NCBI RefSeq assembly: GCF_017351175.1
Contig: NZ_JAFMPN010000002.1
Coordinates: 62,001-126,000, forward strand
Direction of reading: 5' to 3'
Length of the DNA: 64,000 bases
DNA from: Desulfovibrio sp. Huiquan2017
Lineage (GTDB): Bacteria > Desulfobacterota > Desulfovibrionia > Desulfovibrionales > Desulfovibrionaceae
This document shows positions 28,200-36,468 of this stretch, piece after piece. How positions within the stretch are numbered: the stretch's first letter is position 1; each line of letters opens with the position of its first letter. The notes under the pieces were generated by a model. It was not told the origin of the DNA. It was given only the letters and a program-made list of their open reading frames with translations, and made no database searches. The position numbers and the translations under genes are program-made.

Positions 28200-29050
28200 C
28201 GGCGGTCCGTCCCGCGCTGGTCCTTTCCCTGATCCGCCCCAAAGTGAGCCTGGCCGTGGGGGCGGGGAGCCTGTTCGGCGCGCTCTATCACGGCCATCTG
28301 TACGGCGGCGTCCTCCTGGGCGAGGCCTGGGCGGCGGCCGTGGGCGCCTTTCTGCTCTGCGGGGGGTGCTCCGCCCTGAATCAGGTCCAGGAGCGGGCGT
28401 GCGATGCGCGCATGGCCCGCACCCGCACCCGCCCCCTGGCCTCGGGGCGCATGTCCCCCGGCCGTGGGCGGCTCTGGGCCGGTCTGTTCGGATCGGCCGG
28501 CCTGTTGCTCTTTTTCCTGGCCGGGGGGTGGCGGACGCTGTTCGCCGGGCTGCTGATCGTCGCGGTCTACAACGGCCTGTACACGCCGCTGAAGCGGGTC
28601 TCACCCATGGCGCTGCTGGCCGGGGGCGTGGCCGGGGCCGCGCCGCCCCTGACCGGCTGGCTGGCTGCCGGAGGGCAGGCGGCGGACCCGCGTATCCTCT
28701 GGGTGGCCGTGATTTTCTATCTCTGGCAGGTGCCGCATTTCTGGCTGCTGGCCGAAAAACATCGCGCGGACTACGGCCGGGCCGGGTTCGCCGTGCTCCA
28801 TCTGCGTCTGGAACCGGCATTCCGCGCCCGGCTTATGGGCGTCTGGGTGGGAGCCTATTTCACGGCGCTGGGCTGTTTCGCCGGATTGGCCGGACCGGCC
28901 TCCCTGCGGGCCGTGATTCCGCCCGCCCTGCTTCTGGCCGGGGCGGCGGCCGCCTGGCTGGCCGTCGCGAACCGCCATCGACCCGCCCTGGCGGTCATGC
29001 ACTGCTCCTTGCCTCTGGGACTGGTCCCGCTCCTTTTCGTCACCACGTAA
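28196..29050 (+). CDS. ctaB: Protohaem IX farnesyltransferase (haem O synthase)
   Basis: A 284-residue UbiA-superfamily membrane prenyltransferase that adds farnesyl to haem B. The first aspartate-rich motif is NQVQERACDARMARTRTRPL and the VYNGLYTPLKR segment is typical of CtaB. There are about nine helices. Overlap with ctaC (ATGA) shows coupling. The haem O made here would serve subunit I. Confidence 0.92.
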   Translation: MTAVRPALVLSLIRPKVSLAVGAGSLFGALYHGHLYGGVLLGEAWAAAVGAFLLCGGCSALNQVQERACDARMARTRTRPLASGRMSPGRGRLWAGLFGSAGLLLFFLAGGWRTLFAGLLIVAVYNGLYTPLKRVSPMALLAGGVAGAAPPLTGWLAAGGQAADPRILWVAVIFYLWQVPHFWLLAEKHRADYGRAGFAVLHLRLEPAFRARLMGVWVGAYFTALGCFAGLAGPASLRAVIPPALLLAGAAAAWLAVANRHRPALAVMHCSLPLGLVPLLFVTT

Positions 29051-29066
29051 CTCGCCAAGGACGATC

Positions 29067-29492
29067 ATGCTCTGGATTCATCCCCTGCTCCAACTCGTGG
29101 CCCTGCTCCTCGGTTGTCACGTCCTGCTTCTGGGCATCAACCGATTCCGCTTCCAACATTTGAAACACAAGTGCGCCTTCGACTGGAAGGGGCACGTCCG
29201 GTACGGAAAGATCGTGGCCTGGACCTGGCTGGTCGGGCTGGTGCTGGGGGTGTTCATGGCCGCGCGGAGTTGGGGGACGCTCGGCCTGAGCGGGCCGCAT
29301 TACACGGTGGGCGTGCTCATGCTGCCTTTGATCCTGGCGGGGTTGGTCACCGGCTTTATCCTGCAAAAGCCGAGCGGCAAGCGGCCCGGCCTGGCGTTGT
29401 TCCATGGCGCGGTCAACGTCCTGGCCTTTGTCCTGGCTCTGTACCAGACCTGGTCAGGGGTCGAGACGGTCCGCCTCCTGCTGCTCGGCTAG
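29067..29492 (+). CDS. Small four-helix membrane protein (DUF4079/b561-like)
   Basis: A 141-residue protein with four hydrophobic helices, possibly of the DUF4079 or cytochrome b561-like type, with a GCHVLLLGINRFRFQHLKHK stretch after helix 1 and FHGAVNVLAF in helix 4 that could supply haem-ligand histidines. It follows ctaB by 16 bases and closes the oxidase operon. Function is unknown; association with the oxidase is by position. It converges on the SIMPL gene with only 6 bases between the stops. Confidence 0.7.
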   Translation: MLWIHPLLQLVALLLGCHVLLLGINRFRFQHLKHKCAFDWKGHVRYGKIVAWTWLVGLVLGVFMAARSWGTLGLSGPHYTVGVLMLPLILAGLVTGFILQKPSGKRPGLALFHGAVNVLAFVLALYQTWSGVETVRLLLLG

Positions 29493-29498
29493 CTCCGT

Positions 29499-30209
29499 CT
29501 AGTCTTCGAGAAAATAATCCACGCTGGTGACCACCCGGACCTTCTTGATTTCCGGGGTATACTGGTCGCGGTCCTGGAGGGAGAAATACCCCTGGGAAGC
29601 GCGCCGGATGCCGCCTACCCGCGAGCCCGAGTCCTCGGCGAACTGCTTGGCCGCGTCCCGGGCGTTGCGCGTGGCCTCGGCGATCATGTCCGGCTTGATC
29701 GAGTTCAGGCCGGTGAAGGCGAAGGTGGGACGAAATTCGTAGTCCCGGACCAGAAGCACGCCGCGCGGGACCAGTTCGCCCGCCGCGGACATGGCCTTCT
29801 TGACCGTGGCGATGTCGTTCGACCGCACGGTGATGACGGCCTGGGCCGTGTAGCGGTGCGCGGGCCGCTGGTTGGGCGAGTTGTACTGGTTTTCCTGGAC
29901 CCGGGGGGCCGCGTTCATGATCTCCGCCGCGTCCAGCCCCTGCTCCTTGAGAAAGGCCATGACTTCGCCGCGCGAACGGGCCAGGGCCGCATCCAGGTCG
30001 GGCAGGGTGTCGGCGGCCACGCTGAAGCTGATGGGCCACATGGCCAGGTCGGCGGCCACCTCGCGTTCGGCCAGTCCCTTAACCGAGACGTAGCGGTCCA
30101 TGGCCTTGAAATCCACCAGGGCCGAAGCCAGGACCCAGCAGCCCGCCACGAAGCCGAGGGCCAGGATGATGCCGGTCAAGAGGGAAGGGGCGACAGGTCT
30201 GCGTTCCAT
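29499..30209 (-). CDS. SIMPL domain-containing (DUF541) protein
   Basis: A 236-residue protein with an N-terminal membrane anchor (about residues 8-30) and a periplasmic SIMPL/DUF541 domain, recognisable from VSVKGLAEREVAADLA near the start and the EATRNARDAAKQFAEDSGSR helix. Known members are oligomeric envelope proteins of poorly defined role (OmpW/BP26 type). AAGGA lies 6 bases before ATG 30209. It is divergent from the redoxin gene. Confidence 0.85.
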   Translation of the reverse strand: MERRPVAPSLLTGIILALGFVAGCWVLASALVDFKAMDRYVSVKGLAEREVAADLAMWPISFSVAADTLPDLDAALARSRGEVMAFLKEQGLDAAEIMNAAPRVQENQYNSPNQRPAHRYTAQAVITVRSNDIATVKKAMSAAGELVPRGVLLVRDYEFRPTFAFTGLNSIKPDMIAEATRNARDAAKQFAEDSGSRVGGIRRASQGYFSLQDRDQYTPEIKKVRVVTSVDYFLED

Positions 30210-30374
30210 GATGCGTCCTTGGGTGAAAGGTGAACCGATGTTGAACCGTATCGCGTTCGGTCCGTGCGGGCAAGGTGCTGAAGCGGGCAAGAGAATCGGG
30301 CGTTGCCGTTTTTCCCGCCTTTTGGTTATGCTATGTTTTTTATACCTGATTCGAACCGCGACGAGGACGACGAC

Positions 30375-30905
30375 ATGAAAACCTTTCTTCTGACCCTGGC
30401 CGCCTGCCTGCTCCTCGCCACGGGAGCCCTGGCCTCGGATATTTTCCCCGACGTGGCTCTGGAGGGCAAGATCAGCCCGGAGCAACGCCAGTACCTGGGC
30501 GTCCCCAACGGGGACATCCACCTCTCGGACATTGACGCGGATTTTGTGTTCGTGGAGGTATTCAGCATGTACTGTCCCATCTGTCAGCACGATGCGCCGG
30601 GAGTGAACGGGATGTTCACCGGGGCCTTGGCCTCGGACAAGGCGGACAAGGTTCGGTTCGTGGGCATCGCGGCGGGCAACACCCCGTTCGAGGTGGCCTT
30701 CTTCCGCAAGAAGTTCGACATCCGGTTTCCGCTCTTCGAGGATCCGGATTATACGGCCCACAAGGCCCTGGGCAACGTCGGAACCCCGGCCTACTACCTG
30801 ATCGACTTGCGCGATCGCAGGCGGACCATCCTTGTCTTCCATGAGGGCGGGATCAAAGACAAGGACGCTTTTCTGAAAAACATGCTGGAATTGATGGGAA
30901 AGTAG
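30375..30905 (+). CDS. Exported thioredoxin-fold protein with CPIC motif
   Basis: A 176-residue protein with a cleavable signal peptide (ending near GALASD) and a redoxin/TlpA-like fold. C67 and C70 form CPIC in a FSMYCPICQHD context, and the cis-Pro loop is VGTPAYYLI. It is probably a periplasmic thiol-disulfide oxidoreductase or reductant partner for the peroxiredoxin encoded 8 bases downstream. The ATG at 30375 starts the signal peptide. Confidence 0.82.
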   Translation: MKTFLLTLAACLLLATGALASDIFPDVALEGKISPEQRQYLGVPNGDIHLSDIDADFVFVEVFSMYCPICQHDAPGVNGMFTGALASDKADKVRFVGIAAGNTPFEVAFFRKKFDIRFPLFEDPDYTAHKALGNVGTPAYYLIDLRDRRRTILVFHEGGIKDKDAFLKNMLELMGK

Positions 30906-30913
30906 GAGGAACC

Positions 30914-31492
30914 ATGAAGCGCGTGCTGCTGTTCACCCTGCTGGTTTGGTGTCTCCTGGTCCCGGGCGCCCGGGCCGATCACCTGGAGACCTTCGACCCG
31001 GGCCGCCTCAAGCCCACCGATTCGACTCTCAAGGTCAAGGTCGGCGATCCGGCGCCGGATTTCACCCTGCGCGAGATCCGGGGCGGCACGGTCTCCCTGC
31101 ACGACTATCTGGGCCGCAGGAACGTGGTCCTGTCCTTTGTCCCGGCTGCCTGGACGCCGGTTTGCTCGGATCAATGGCCGGGCTACAACCTGGCCCTGGA
31201 CATGATCCATGCGCTGGACGCCGAAATCCTGGGCATCAGCGAGGACAACACGCCGTCCCAGGCCATGTGGGCCAAGGCCATGCACGGCCTGGATTTCCCG
31301 GTGCTGTCGGACTTCTGGCCCCACGGCAAGGTGGCGGGGGCCCTCGGCGTCCTCCGGGGCGACGGCATGGCCGAACGGGCTATCTTCATTATCGATAAAC
31401 AGGGCATCATCCGCTACATCGACGTCCATGACATCAACTCGCGGCCCGATCTGGGAGGCATTGTCGCGGAACTGAAAAAGCTCGCCGAGTAA
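30914..31492 (+). CDS. Exported AhpC/TSA-type peroxiredoxin
   Basis: A 192-residue protein with a signal peptide (about residues 1-21) and a peroxiredoxin domain. The peroxidatic cysteine is C84 in PAAWTPVCSDQW, matching the Pxx(T/S)xxC signature. No resolving cysteine is obvious after it, so it may be a 1-Cys type relying on an external reductant such as the adjacent CPIC protein. A periplasmic peroxide-removal role fits the nearby oxidase. Its stop is 3 bases from that of the converging REC-STAS gene. Confidence 0.87.
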   Translation: MKRVLLFTLLVWCLLVPGARADHLETFDPGRLKPTDSTLKVKVGDPAPDFTLREIRGGTVSLHDYLGRRNVVLSFVPAAWTPVCSDQWPGYNLALDMIHALDAEILGISEDNTPSQAMWAKAMHGLDFPVLSDFWPHGKVAGALGVLRGDGMAERAIFIIDKQGIIRYIDVHDINSRPDLGGIVAELKKLAE

Positions 31493-31495
31493 CGG

Positions 31496-32212
31496 CTAGC
31501 CCCCGGTCAACGTTTCCTTTTCCTCGTCGAACAATTCGGCCAGCCGGGTGATGCCCAGGGTCTCGAACACGGACCGGAAGTTGCTCGACAGCCCGGCCAG
31601 GAAGATGGGCATCCCCGAGTCCTTGTGGTTGCGCAGCAGTTCGGTCAGGCCGGTGATGCCCGCGCCGTTGATGGACGCATTCTTCTCGAAATCAATGAAC
31701 ACCGCTTCCTTGCCCATGGCCACGGCCCGTTCGAAGGCCTCGGTCAGCCGGGGCATGGTTATGGTCGAGACGTTGCCGCGCACGCCGATGACCACGGCCC
31801 GGCTCTTTTCTTCGAGGGTCACCTGGCCCTCGGCGTTGCGGGCGATGATCATGCGTTCCCGGGCCCGGGTCAGGGCCTTCTCCAAGGTTTCGCGCTTGAG
31901 CGGCTTGTTGATGAAGTCCGTGGCGTCGAGATTCAGGGCCTGGATGGCCAGGTCCATGTCGCCGTGCCCGGTGATGACGATGACCTCGGTCGCAGGGCTG
32001 AGCTTCTTGATGGCCTTCAGGGTCTCGATACCGTCCATGACAGGCATCTTGATGTCCGTCAGCACCAGCTCCGGGGACTCCCGCTTGAAAATTTCGACGC
32101 CTTCCCGGCCGTTTTCAGCGGTCAGGACCTCATAGCCGTAGGCGGTGAGCAGGAGGGTGAACATCTTCAGGGTGGGCCTTTCGTCGTCTATGACCAGTAC
32201 TTTGTCGTTCAT
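31496..32212 (-). CDS. Response regulator with REC and STAS domains
   Basis: A 238-residue two-domain regulator. Residues 1-125 are a receiver (VIDDE pocket, D53 in LTDIKMPVMDG, VITGHG, NKPLK). About 135-230 is a STAS domain of the anti-sigma-factor-antagonist type (VIGVRGNVSTITMPRL, then DFEKNASINGAGITGL, the loop that carries the phosphorylatable Ser in SpoIIAA). Output is therefore probably partner switching, not DNA binding. Its start overlaps the kinase stop by 4 bases. Confidence 0.9.
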   Translation of the reverse strand: MNDKVLVIDDERPTLKMFTLLLTAYGYEVLTAENGREGVEIFKRESPELVLTDIKMPVMDGIETLKAIKKLSPATEVIVITGHGDMDLAIQALNLDATDFINKPLKRETLEKALTRARERMIIARNAEGQVTLEEKSRAVVIGVRGNVSTITMPRLTEAFERAVAMGKEAVFIDFEKNASINGAGITGLTELLRNHKDSGMPIFLAGLSSNFRSVFETLGITRLAELFDEEKETLTGG

Positions 32213-34218
32213 ACCGTGGTCTCTCTCCGGGAGTGGGCGGCCGGGAATTCCATGCGGAAGACCGTGCCCCGCCCCCTGGTGCTGTTGATGCGGATTTCTC
32301 CGCTGTAGTCCTTGATGATGCCGTAGGTGATCGCCAGGCCCAGGCCCATGCCTTGGCCCGCTTCCTTGGTGGTGAAAAAGGGTTCGAATATCTTTTGCTG
32401 GTCCTTCTCGTCGATGCCGCCGCCCGTGTCCCGAACTTCGATGAACACCCGGCCGTCCAGGTTGCCGGTGCGGATGCTGATCCGCCGATCCCCGCCGCCG
32501 TCGGCGGGGGACACGTCGTTGATGGCGTCGCGGGCGTTGGCCACCAGGTTGAAGATGACCTGCTGCAACCGGTTGGAGTGGGCCTGCACGGGTGCGAGAT
32601 TTTCGGCCAGGTTGAGGTCGAAATGGATGTTGTCCAGTTCGAACTGCCGACGGACCATGGACAGGACCGCCCGGACCGGCTGGTTCAGGTTTACGGATTC
32701 CTCCATGAGGTCGGACTTGCGGCCGAAGGAGCGCAGGGTATCGATGATTTCGGCGGCCCGGTCCACCTGGGTGGATATCTCGTTGACCACCTCCTTGAAG
32801 TGGTCCTTGGGAATATCCAGGTTCTCCTCTTCCATCATGGACAGGAATTCGCTGCCCACCTTGATGGCGTTGAGCGGCTGATTGATCTCATGAGCCACGC
32901 CCGCCGACATTTCGCCCAGGGACTTCATCTTGGCCGCCTGGATGAGCTGGGCGTCCTTCTCGATGAGCCCGGTGATGTCCGTGACCGCGATGATGATGGC
33001 CTGCCTGCCCCGGTAGGAGATGGGGCAGGCGTGCATGTTGACGAAGAATGGCTCGCCGCCGTTTTTGTAGTGTAACCGCTTGGGGTAGTAGACGCACCCG
33101 CCGCCGCCCTCGGTGAAGAAGTCCAGACAAGCCGCATTGTGCTCGGGCCCGAGGTCCAGGAACGGCATGCCCAGAAGTTCCTCCCGGGGATAACCGTACA
33201 GCTCGGTGGCCCGTGGGTTGGCGTCGCGGATGGTCCCGCTGGCGCAGTCCACCACGAAGATGGGGTCCGGCCCGGAGTCGAACAGGGATCGGTATTTTTC
33301 CTCGGACTCGCGCAGTCTGCGGCGGTAGAGCTTGATGGACCAGACCATGTTGCGGAAGGAGTCGCCGAGCTGGACGACCTCGTCGCCCTGGTGTTTGCGG
33401 TAGAAGGCGCAGTCCGCGCACTTGCGGTGGGTCTCGGCCGGGGTCTGGCCGCTGCGCGACTGGTCGAAGTGCCAGCAGGGCAGATCCGTGTTGGAAAAGG
33501 CCGGGCATTGGGACGAATCCCAGTCCTCGCCCGAACCGAGCTTGAGCGGGATGTCGAAGTTGCCCCGGCTGATCTCGTCGGACAGCCTGGTCAGGTCGGA
33601 CACCGGCTTGGTGATGTACTTGGAGAGCCAGGAAGACAGGATGATGGTGATGACGACCACGGCCGAAATGAAGCCGAGAAAGGCCACGCGCAGCTTGCCC
33701 ACCAGGGTGTCGATGTGGCGCTTGTTCAGTCCCACGTGAACCGTGCCGATGCGGTACAGCCCTTCGTTGATGGCCGCGGCCAGGTCGTAGACCTCCTGGT
33801 TGCCCAGCTCCATGAGCTTGATGGAGTCCGGCTTGCCCGGGGGCAGGGTGTTGCCCCGCAGGTTCTCGGGCAGGGAGTGGGTCAGGGTGTGGGCCAGGAT
33901 GTGGCCCGCCTGGTCTTCGATGAAGATGTAGGCCACCAGGTCCTTGCGCTGCCTGAGGCGCGCTTCGTCGAAAATGAGGACCAGCAGCTTGGGAATGTCG
34001 TTGTCCAGGATGTAGGAGCCGCCGCGCTCGGCCACGGAATGGGCGATGGCGAAGCCGCGCATCTCCAGTTCGTTGGTCAGGGAGGAGACCAGGATATAGC
34101 GCGAGACCAGGGCGATAGCCACGGAGATGAACAGGATCGCCGCCAGCATGGAAAAGAGCAGTTTTTCACGCAGGCCGATGCGCGGGAACCGGGAGGACAG
34201 CCGTTCGTCGAGGGTCAT
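32209..34218 (-). CDS. Sensor histidine kinase with Cys-rich HAMP insert and PAS
   Basis: A 669-residue membrane kinase. TM1 lies at about residues 19-40, a periplasmic sensor to about 170, and TM2 at about 172-195. The HAMP region is interrupted by a cysteine-rich segment (cysteines near 238, 247, 267 and 270: [18 protein letters not shown]). A PAS domain lies at about 310-420, the HisKA helix has H443 in GVAHEINQP, and the ATPase domain shows DTGGGIDE and GMGLGLAI. Similar cysteine blocks are known in HAMP regions of deltaproteobacterial sensors, where a metal or redox role is possible. It overlaps both neighbouring genes by 4 bases. Confidence 0.92.
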   Translation of the reverse strand: MTLDERLSSRFPRIGLREKLLFSMLAAILFISVAIALVSRYILVSSLTNELEMRGFAIAHSVAERGGSYILDNDIPKLLVLIFDEARLRQRKDLVAYIFIEDQAGHILAHTLTHSLPENLRGNTLPPGKPDSIKLMELGNQEVYDLAAAINEGLYRIGTVHVGLNKRHIDTLVGKLRVAFLGFISAVVVITIILSSWLSKYITKPVSDLTRLSDEISRGNFDIPLKLGSGEDWDSSQCPAFSNTDLPCWHFDQSRSGQTPAETHRKCADCAFYRKHQGDEVVQLGDSFRNMVWSIKLYRRRLRESEEKYRSLFDSGPDPIFVVDCASGTIRDANPRATELYGYPREELLGMPFLDLGPEHNAACLDFFTEGGGGCVYYPKRLHYKNGGEPFFVNMHACPISYRGRQAIIIAVTDITGLIEKDAQLIQAAKMKSLGEMSAGVAHEINQPLNAIKVGSEFLSMMEEENLDIPKDHFKEVVNEISTQVDRAAEIIDTLRSFGRKSDLMEESVNLNQPVRAVLSMVRRQFELDNIHFDLNLAENLAPVQAHSNRLQQVIFNLVANARDAINDVSPADGGGDRRISIRTGNLDGRVFIEVRDTGGGIDEKDQQKIFEPFFTTKEAGQGMGLGLAITYGIIKDYSGEIRINSTRGRGTVFRMEFPAAHSRRETTV

Positions 34219-35438
34219 TTTCCGGTCTCCAGTTCCTTTCGGAATTCGCCCCAGTCCGTGAAGGGGGTGAATTGGCCGTCGCGCAGCTTGGTGAAATGGA
34301 TGGCGTCCAGCCCCTGCCGGTCATAGGGGCCGTAGGTGATGGTCAGGCCGGGGCCGAGCTTGAAATCCTTGATGGATTCGATGGCCCGGATGAATCCTTC
34401 GCGGGTCAGGTCCCGGCCCGCCCGGCGCAGTCCCTCCACCAGTATTTTGGCGTTGAGGAACCCTTCAAGCCCGACGAAGCTGGGGGTGTCGTCCGGGTAG
34501 TAGCGGTCCAGCAGCTTGACGTAGTTGGAGGCCGAGTCGTCTTGGTCGTCCGAGGGCACGGGCGGCGGGACCACCTGGGACATGAACACGTGGGCGGGGG
34601 AGGTTCTGCCCACGCGCCAGGCCAGTTCCTCGGCGCCGACGAAGGAGACGGTGTAGAAGATCGGGTTGTAGCCCTCTTCCTCGGACAGGTTGATGAATCG
34701 GGCGCAGGCCCCGTAAGTGCCGATCATGACCACGGCCTCGGCCCCGGATTTGCGGATGCGGTCCAGTCCGTCCTGGACCTCCAGCGTGCCCCGGATGTAG
34801 GAGCCGCGCGCCACGGGTTCCATCTCGAATTTCTTGAGCGCCAGTTCGGTGCCGATGAGGCCGTCGAAGCCGTAGGCGTCGTATTGGTAGAAGACCGCGA
34901 TCTTGGTCAGGCCGAGGTCCTCGACCATGTGCCGGACCGCCGCCATGGTCTCCTGGTAGTAGGAAGCGCGGATGTTGACGACGTAACGGTTGGGCGGCTG
35001 CCTGAGCGCGTTGGCGCCGGTGAACATGCCGATGAGCGGGACGTGGGCGTCCTCCACCAGGGGGAGGGCCTTGAGCGTGGTCGGCGTGCCCACGTAGCAG
35101 AACAGGGCGAAGACCTGTTTGTCGATGATGAACCGCTGGGTGTTGGCCAGGCATTGGGGCGGGTCGTAGGAGTCGTCCTCCGCCTCGATGCGGATCGTGC
35201 GGCCGTGGACCCCGCCAAGTTCGTTGACGTGGCGGATGTAGGCCCGGGCTCCCTGAATGGTCTGGGTGCCGAGGTAGCCCGCGTGGCCGGACAGGGGCAG
35301 GGAGGAACCCAGGATGATTTCGCTGTCCGAAACGCCCGGAGTCCCGACTTCCCGGGCCTTGGTCTTCTCGGACCGGCCACACCCGGCGAGGCTCAGTGCC
35401 AGGTAGAGAAGAATGCAGAGGAGAGGGGCGTTCCGCAC
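34215..35438 (-). CDS. Periplasmic binding lipoprotein, branched-chain amino acid type
   Basis: A 407-residue type I periplasmic binding protein (LivJ/Peripla_BP_6). The lipoprotein signal ends in LSLAGC, so it should be membrane-tethered. The fold is recognisable from IILGSSLPLSGHAGYLGTQ and the VFYQYDAYGFDG hinge-region pattern. GTG 35438 is chosen: GGAG lies 7 bases upstream and the hydrophobic signal begins at once. There is no permease or ATPase; instead it overlaps a sensor kinase gene, so it may deliver a ligand signal to that kinase. The ligand is unknown. Confidence 0.87.
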   Translation of the reverse strand: MRNAPLLCILLYLALSLAGCGRSEKTKAREVGTPGVSDSEIILGSSLPLSGHAGYLGTQTIQGARAYIRHVNELGGVHGRTIRIEAEDDSYDPPQCLANTQRFIIDKQVFALFCYVGTPTTLKALPLVEDAHVPLIGMFTGANALRQPPNRYVVNIRASYYQETMAAVRHMVEDLGLTKIAVFYQYDAYGFDGLIGTELALKKFEMEPVARGSYIRGTLEVQDGLDRIRKSGAEAVVMIGTYGACARFINLSEEEGYNPIFYTVSFVGAEELAWRVGRTSPAHVFMSQVVPPPVPSDDQDDSASNYVKLLDRYYPDDTPSFVGLEGFLNAKILVEGLRRAGRDLTREGFIRAIESIKDFKLGPGLTITYGPYDRQGLDAIHFTKLRDGQFTPFTDWGEFRKELETGK

Positions 35439-35564
35439 GGTTCGGCTCCATGTTGGGGTCGGCGACAAGATATTGCCATTACCCGTTACCGCCTCGTCGG
35501 CCAAAACACAAGAAAGGGGTATTTCCCCACAATGCAACATCGTTTCGGCCCGGTTGCGCCGGGG

Positions 35565-35598
35565 AAAAAGACCCCGGCAGTACGCATCTGCCGAGGTC
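35565..35598 (-). terminator. Intrinsic terminator after the formate dehydrogenase operon
   Basis: On the minus strand GACCTCGGCAG pairs with CTGCCGGGGTC (11 bp, one G-T pair, 7-base loop), followed by five T. It separates fdhB from the binding-lipoprotein operon. A second perfect GC stem without a T run lies between it and fdhB (35689-35718). Confidence 0.85.
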
Positions 35599-35730
35599 AT
35601 GGGAAACTCCGTCGGCCCCGGGCCTTGCGGCTGCCGGTCGGTGTGGCCCACGGAGGTGTTCTTGCATGTTGCGGTCGAGAGGGAGAAGCCCCGGCGCGGC
35701 GGAAGGCCCGCGCCGGGGTGAGAGGGGGCG

Positions 35731-36456
35731 CTATGAGGTCATGCGTTTGATCGGGCGGCCCAGGGCGGCCAGGAACCGCTTTCTGGACATGGGCCCTCCC
35801 CGGACGCCGGAAGCGTCCGCGGACAGGGACTCGTAATAGCTGTCCGGATCGGTCTGCACCAGGTAGATGACCCGTACCGAATCGGCATCCACCAGCTCCG
35901 CATCGGGGTGCTTTTCGGCGGCGAGCGCAAGGCGCTCCTCGGCCAGGGCGAGCATCTCGTCCCGGTCGCCGAAGTTCATGGCCCCGGTCGGGCAGGTCTG
36001 CACGCAGGCGGGCAGCCGCCCGGCCTTGACGCGGTCGACGCACATGTCGCACTTGACCACTTGGCCGGTTTCCTCGTTGACGCGGGGGATGTTGTAGGGA
36101 CAGGCCATGGAGAAGGCGTCCTTGTCCGGCTCGTCGGCGGTCAGCTCGGTGTAGACCACGGCGCCGGTCTCCTGATCATGGATGATGGAACCGGGAATGG
36201 TCATGGCATCCAGGCAGGGCGGCTCCACGCAGTGGCGGCATTGTTCCGGGAAGAACAGCCATTGCAGGCCGTTGTCGGTCTCCACCTCTTCGAAGCGGAC
36301 CAGCTTGAGGGTCGTGCCGGACAGGTCCTTGGGGTTCTGGTGGGAGCCCCAGTTCTCGGTCTTCTCGGCGGGCAGTTTCTTCCATTGCTTGCAGGCAACC
36401 TGGCAACCACGGCAGGCCGTACACTTGGTCAGGTCGATGAAGAATGTCTTGCTCAT
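35731..36456 (-). CDS. fdhB: Formate dehydrogenase beta subunit (four 4Fe-4S clusters)
   Basis: A 241-residue electron-transfer subunit. Cysteine groups for four 4Fe-4S clusters are seen in order: CTACRGCQVAC, CRHCVEPPC, ACPYN and CDMCVDRVKAGRLPACVQTC. No signal peptide is present, so export would be by Tat hitch-hiking with the alpha subunit. It passes electrons to periplasmic c3 cytochromes; no dedicated cytochrome fdhC is here. It lies 12 bases after fdhA with GGAGG upstream. Confidence 0.94.
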   Translation of the reverse strand: MSKTFFIDLTKCTACRGCQVACKQWKKLPAEKTENWGSHQNPKDLSGTTLKLVRFEEVETDNGLQWLFFPEQCRHCVEPPCLDAMTIPGSIIHDQETGAVVYTELTADEPDKDAFSMACPYNIPRVNEETGQVVKCDMCVDRVKAGRLPACVQTCPTGAMNFGDRDEMLALAEERLALAAEKHPDAELVDADSVRVIYLVQTDPDSYYESLSADASGVRGGPMSRKRFLAALGRPIKRMTS

Positions 36457-36468
36457 GTCATTCCTCCT

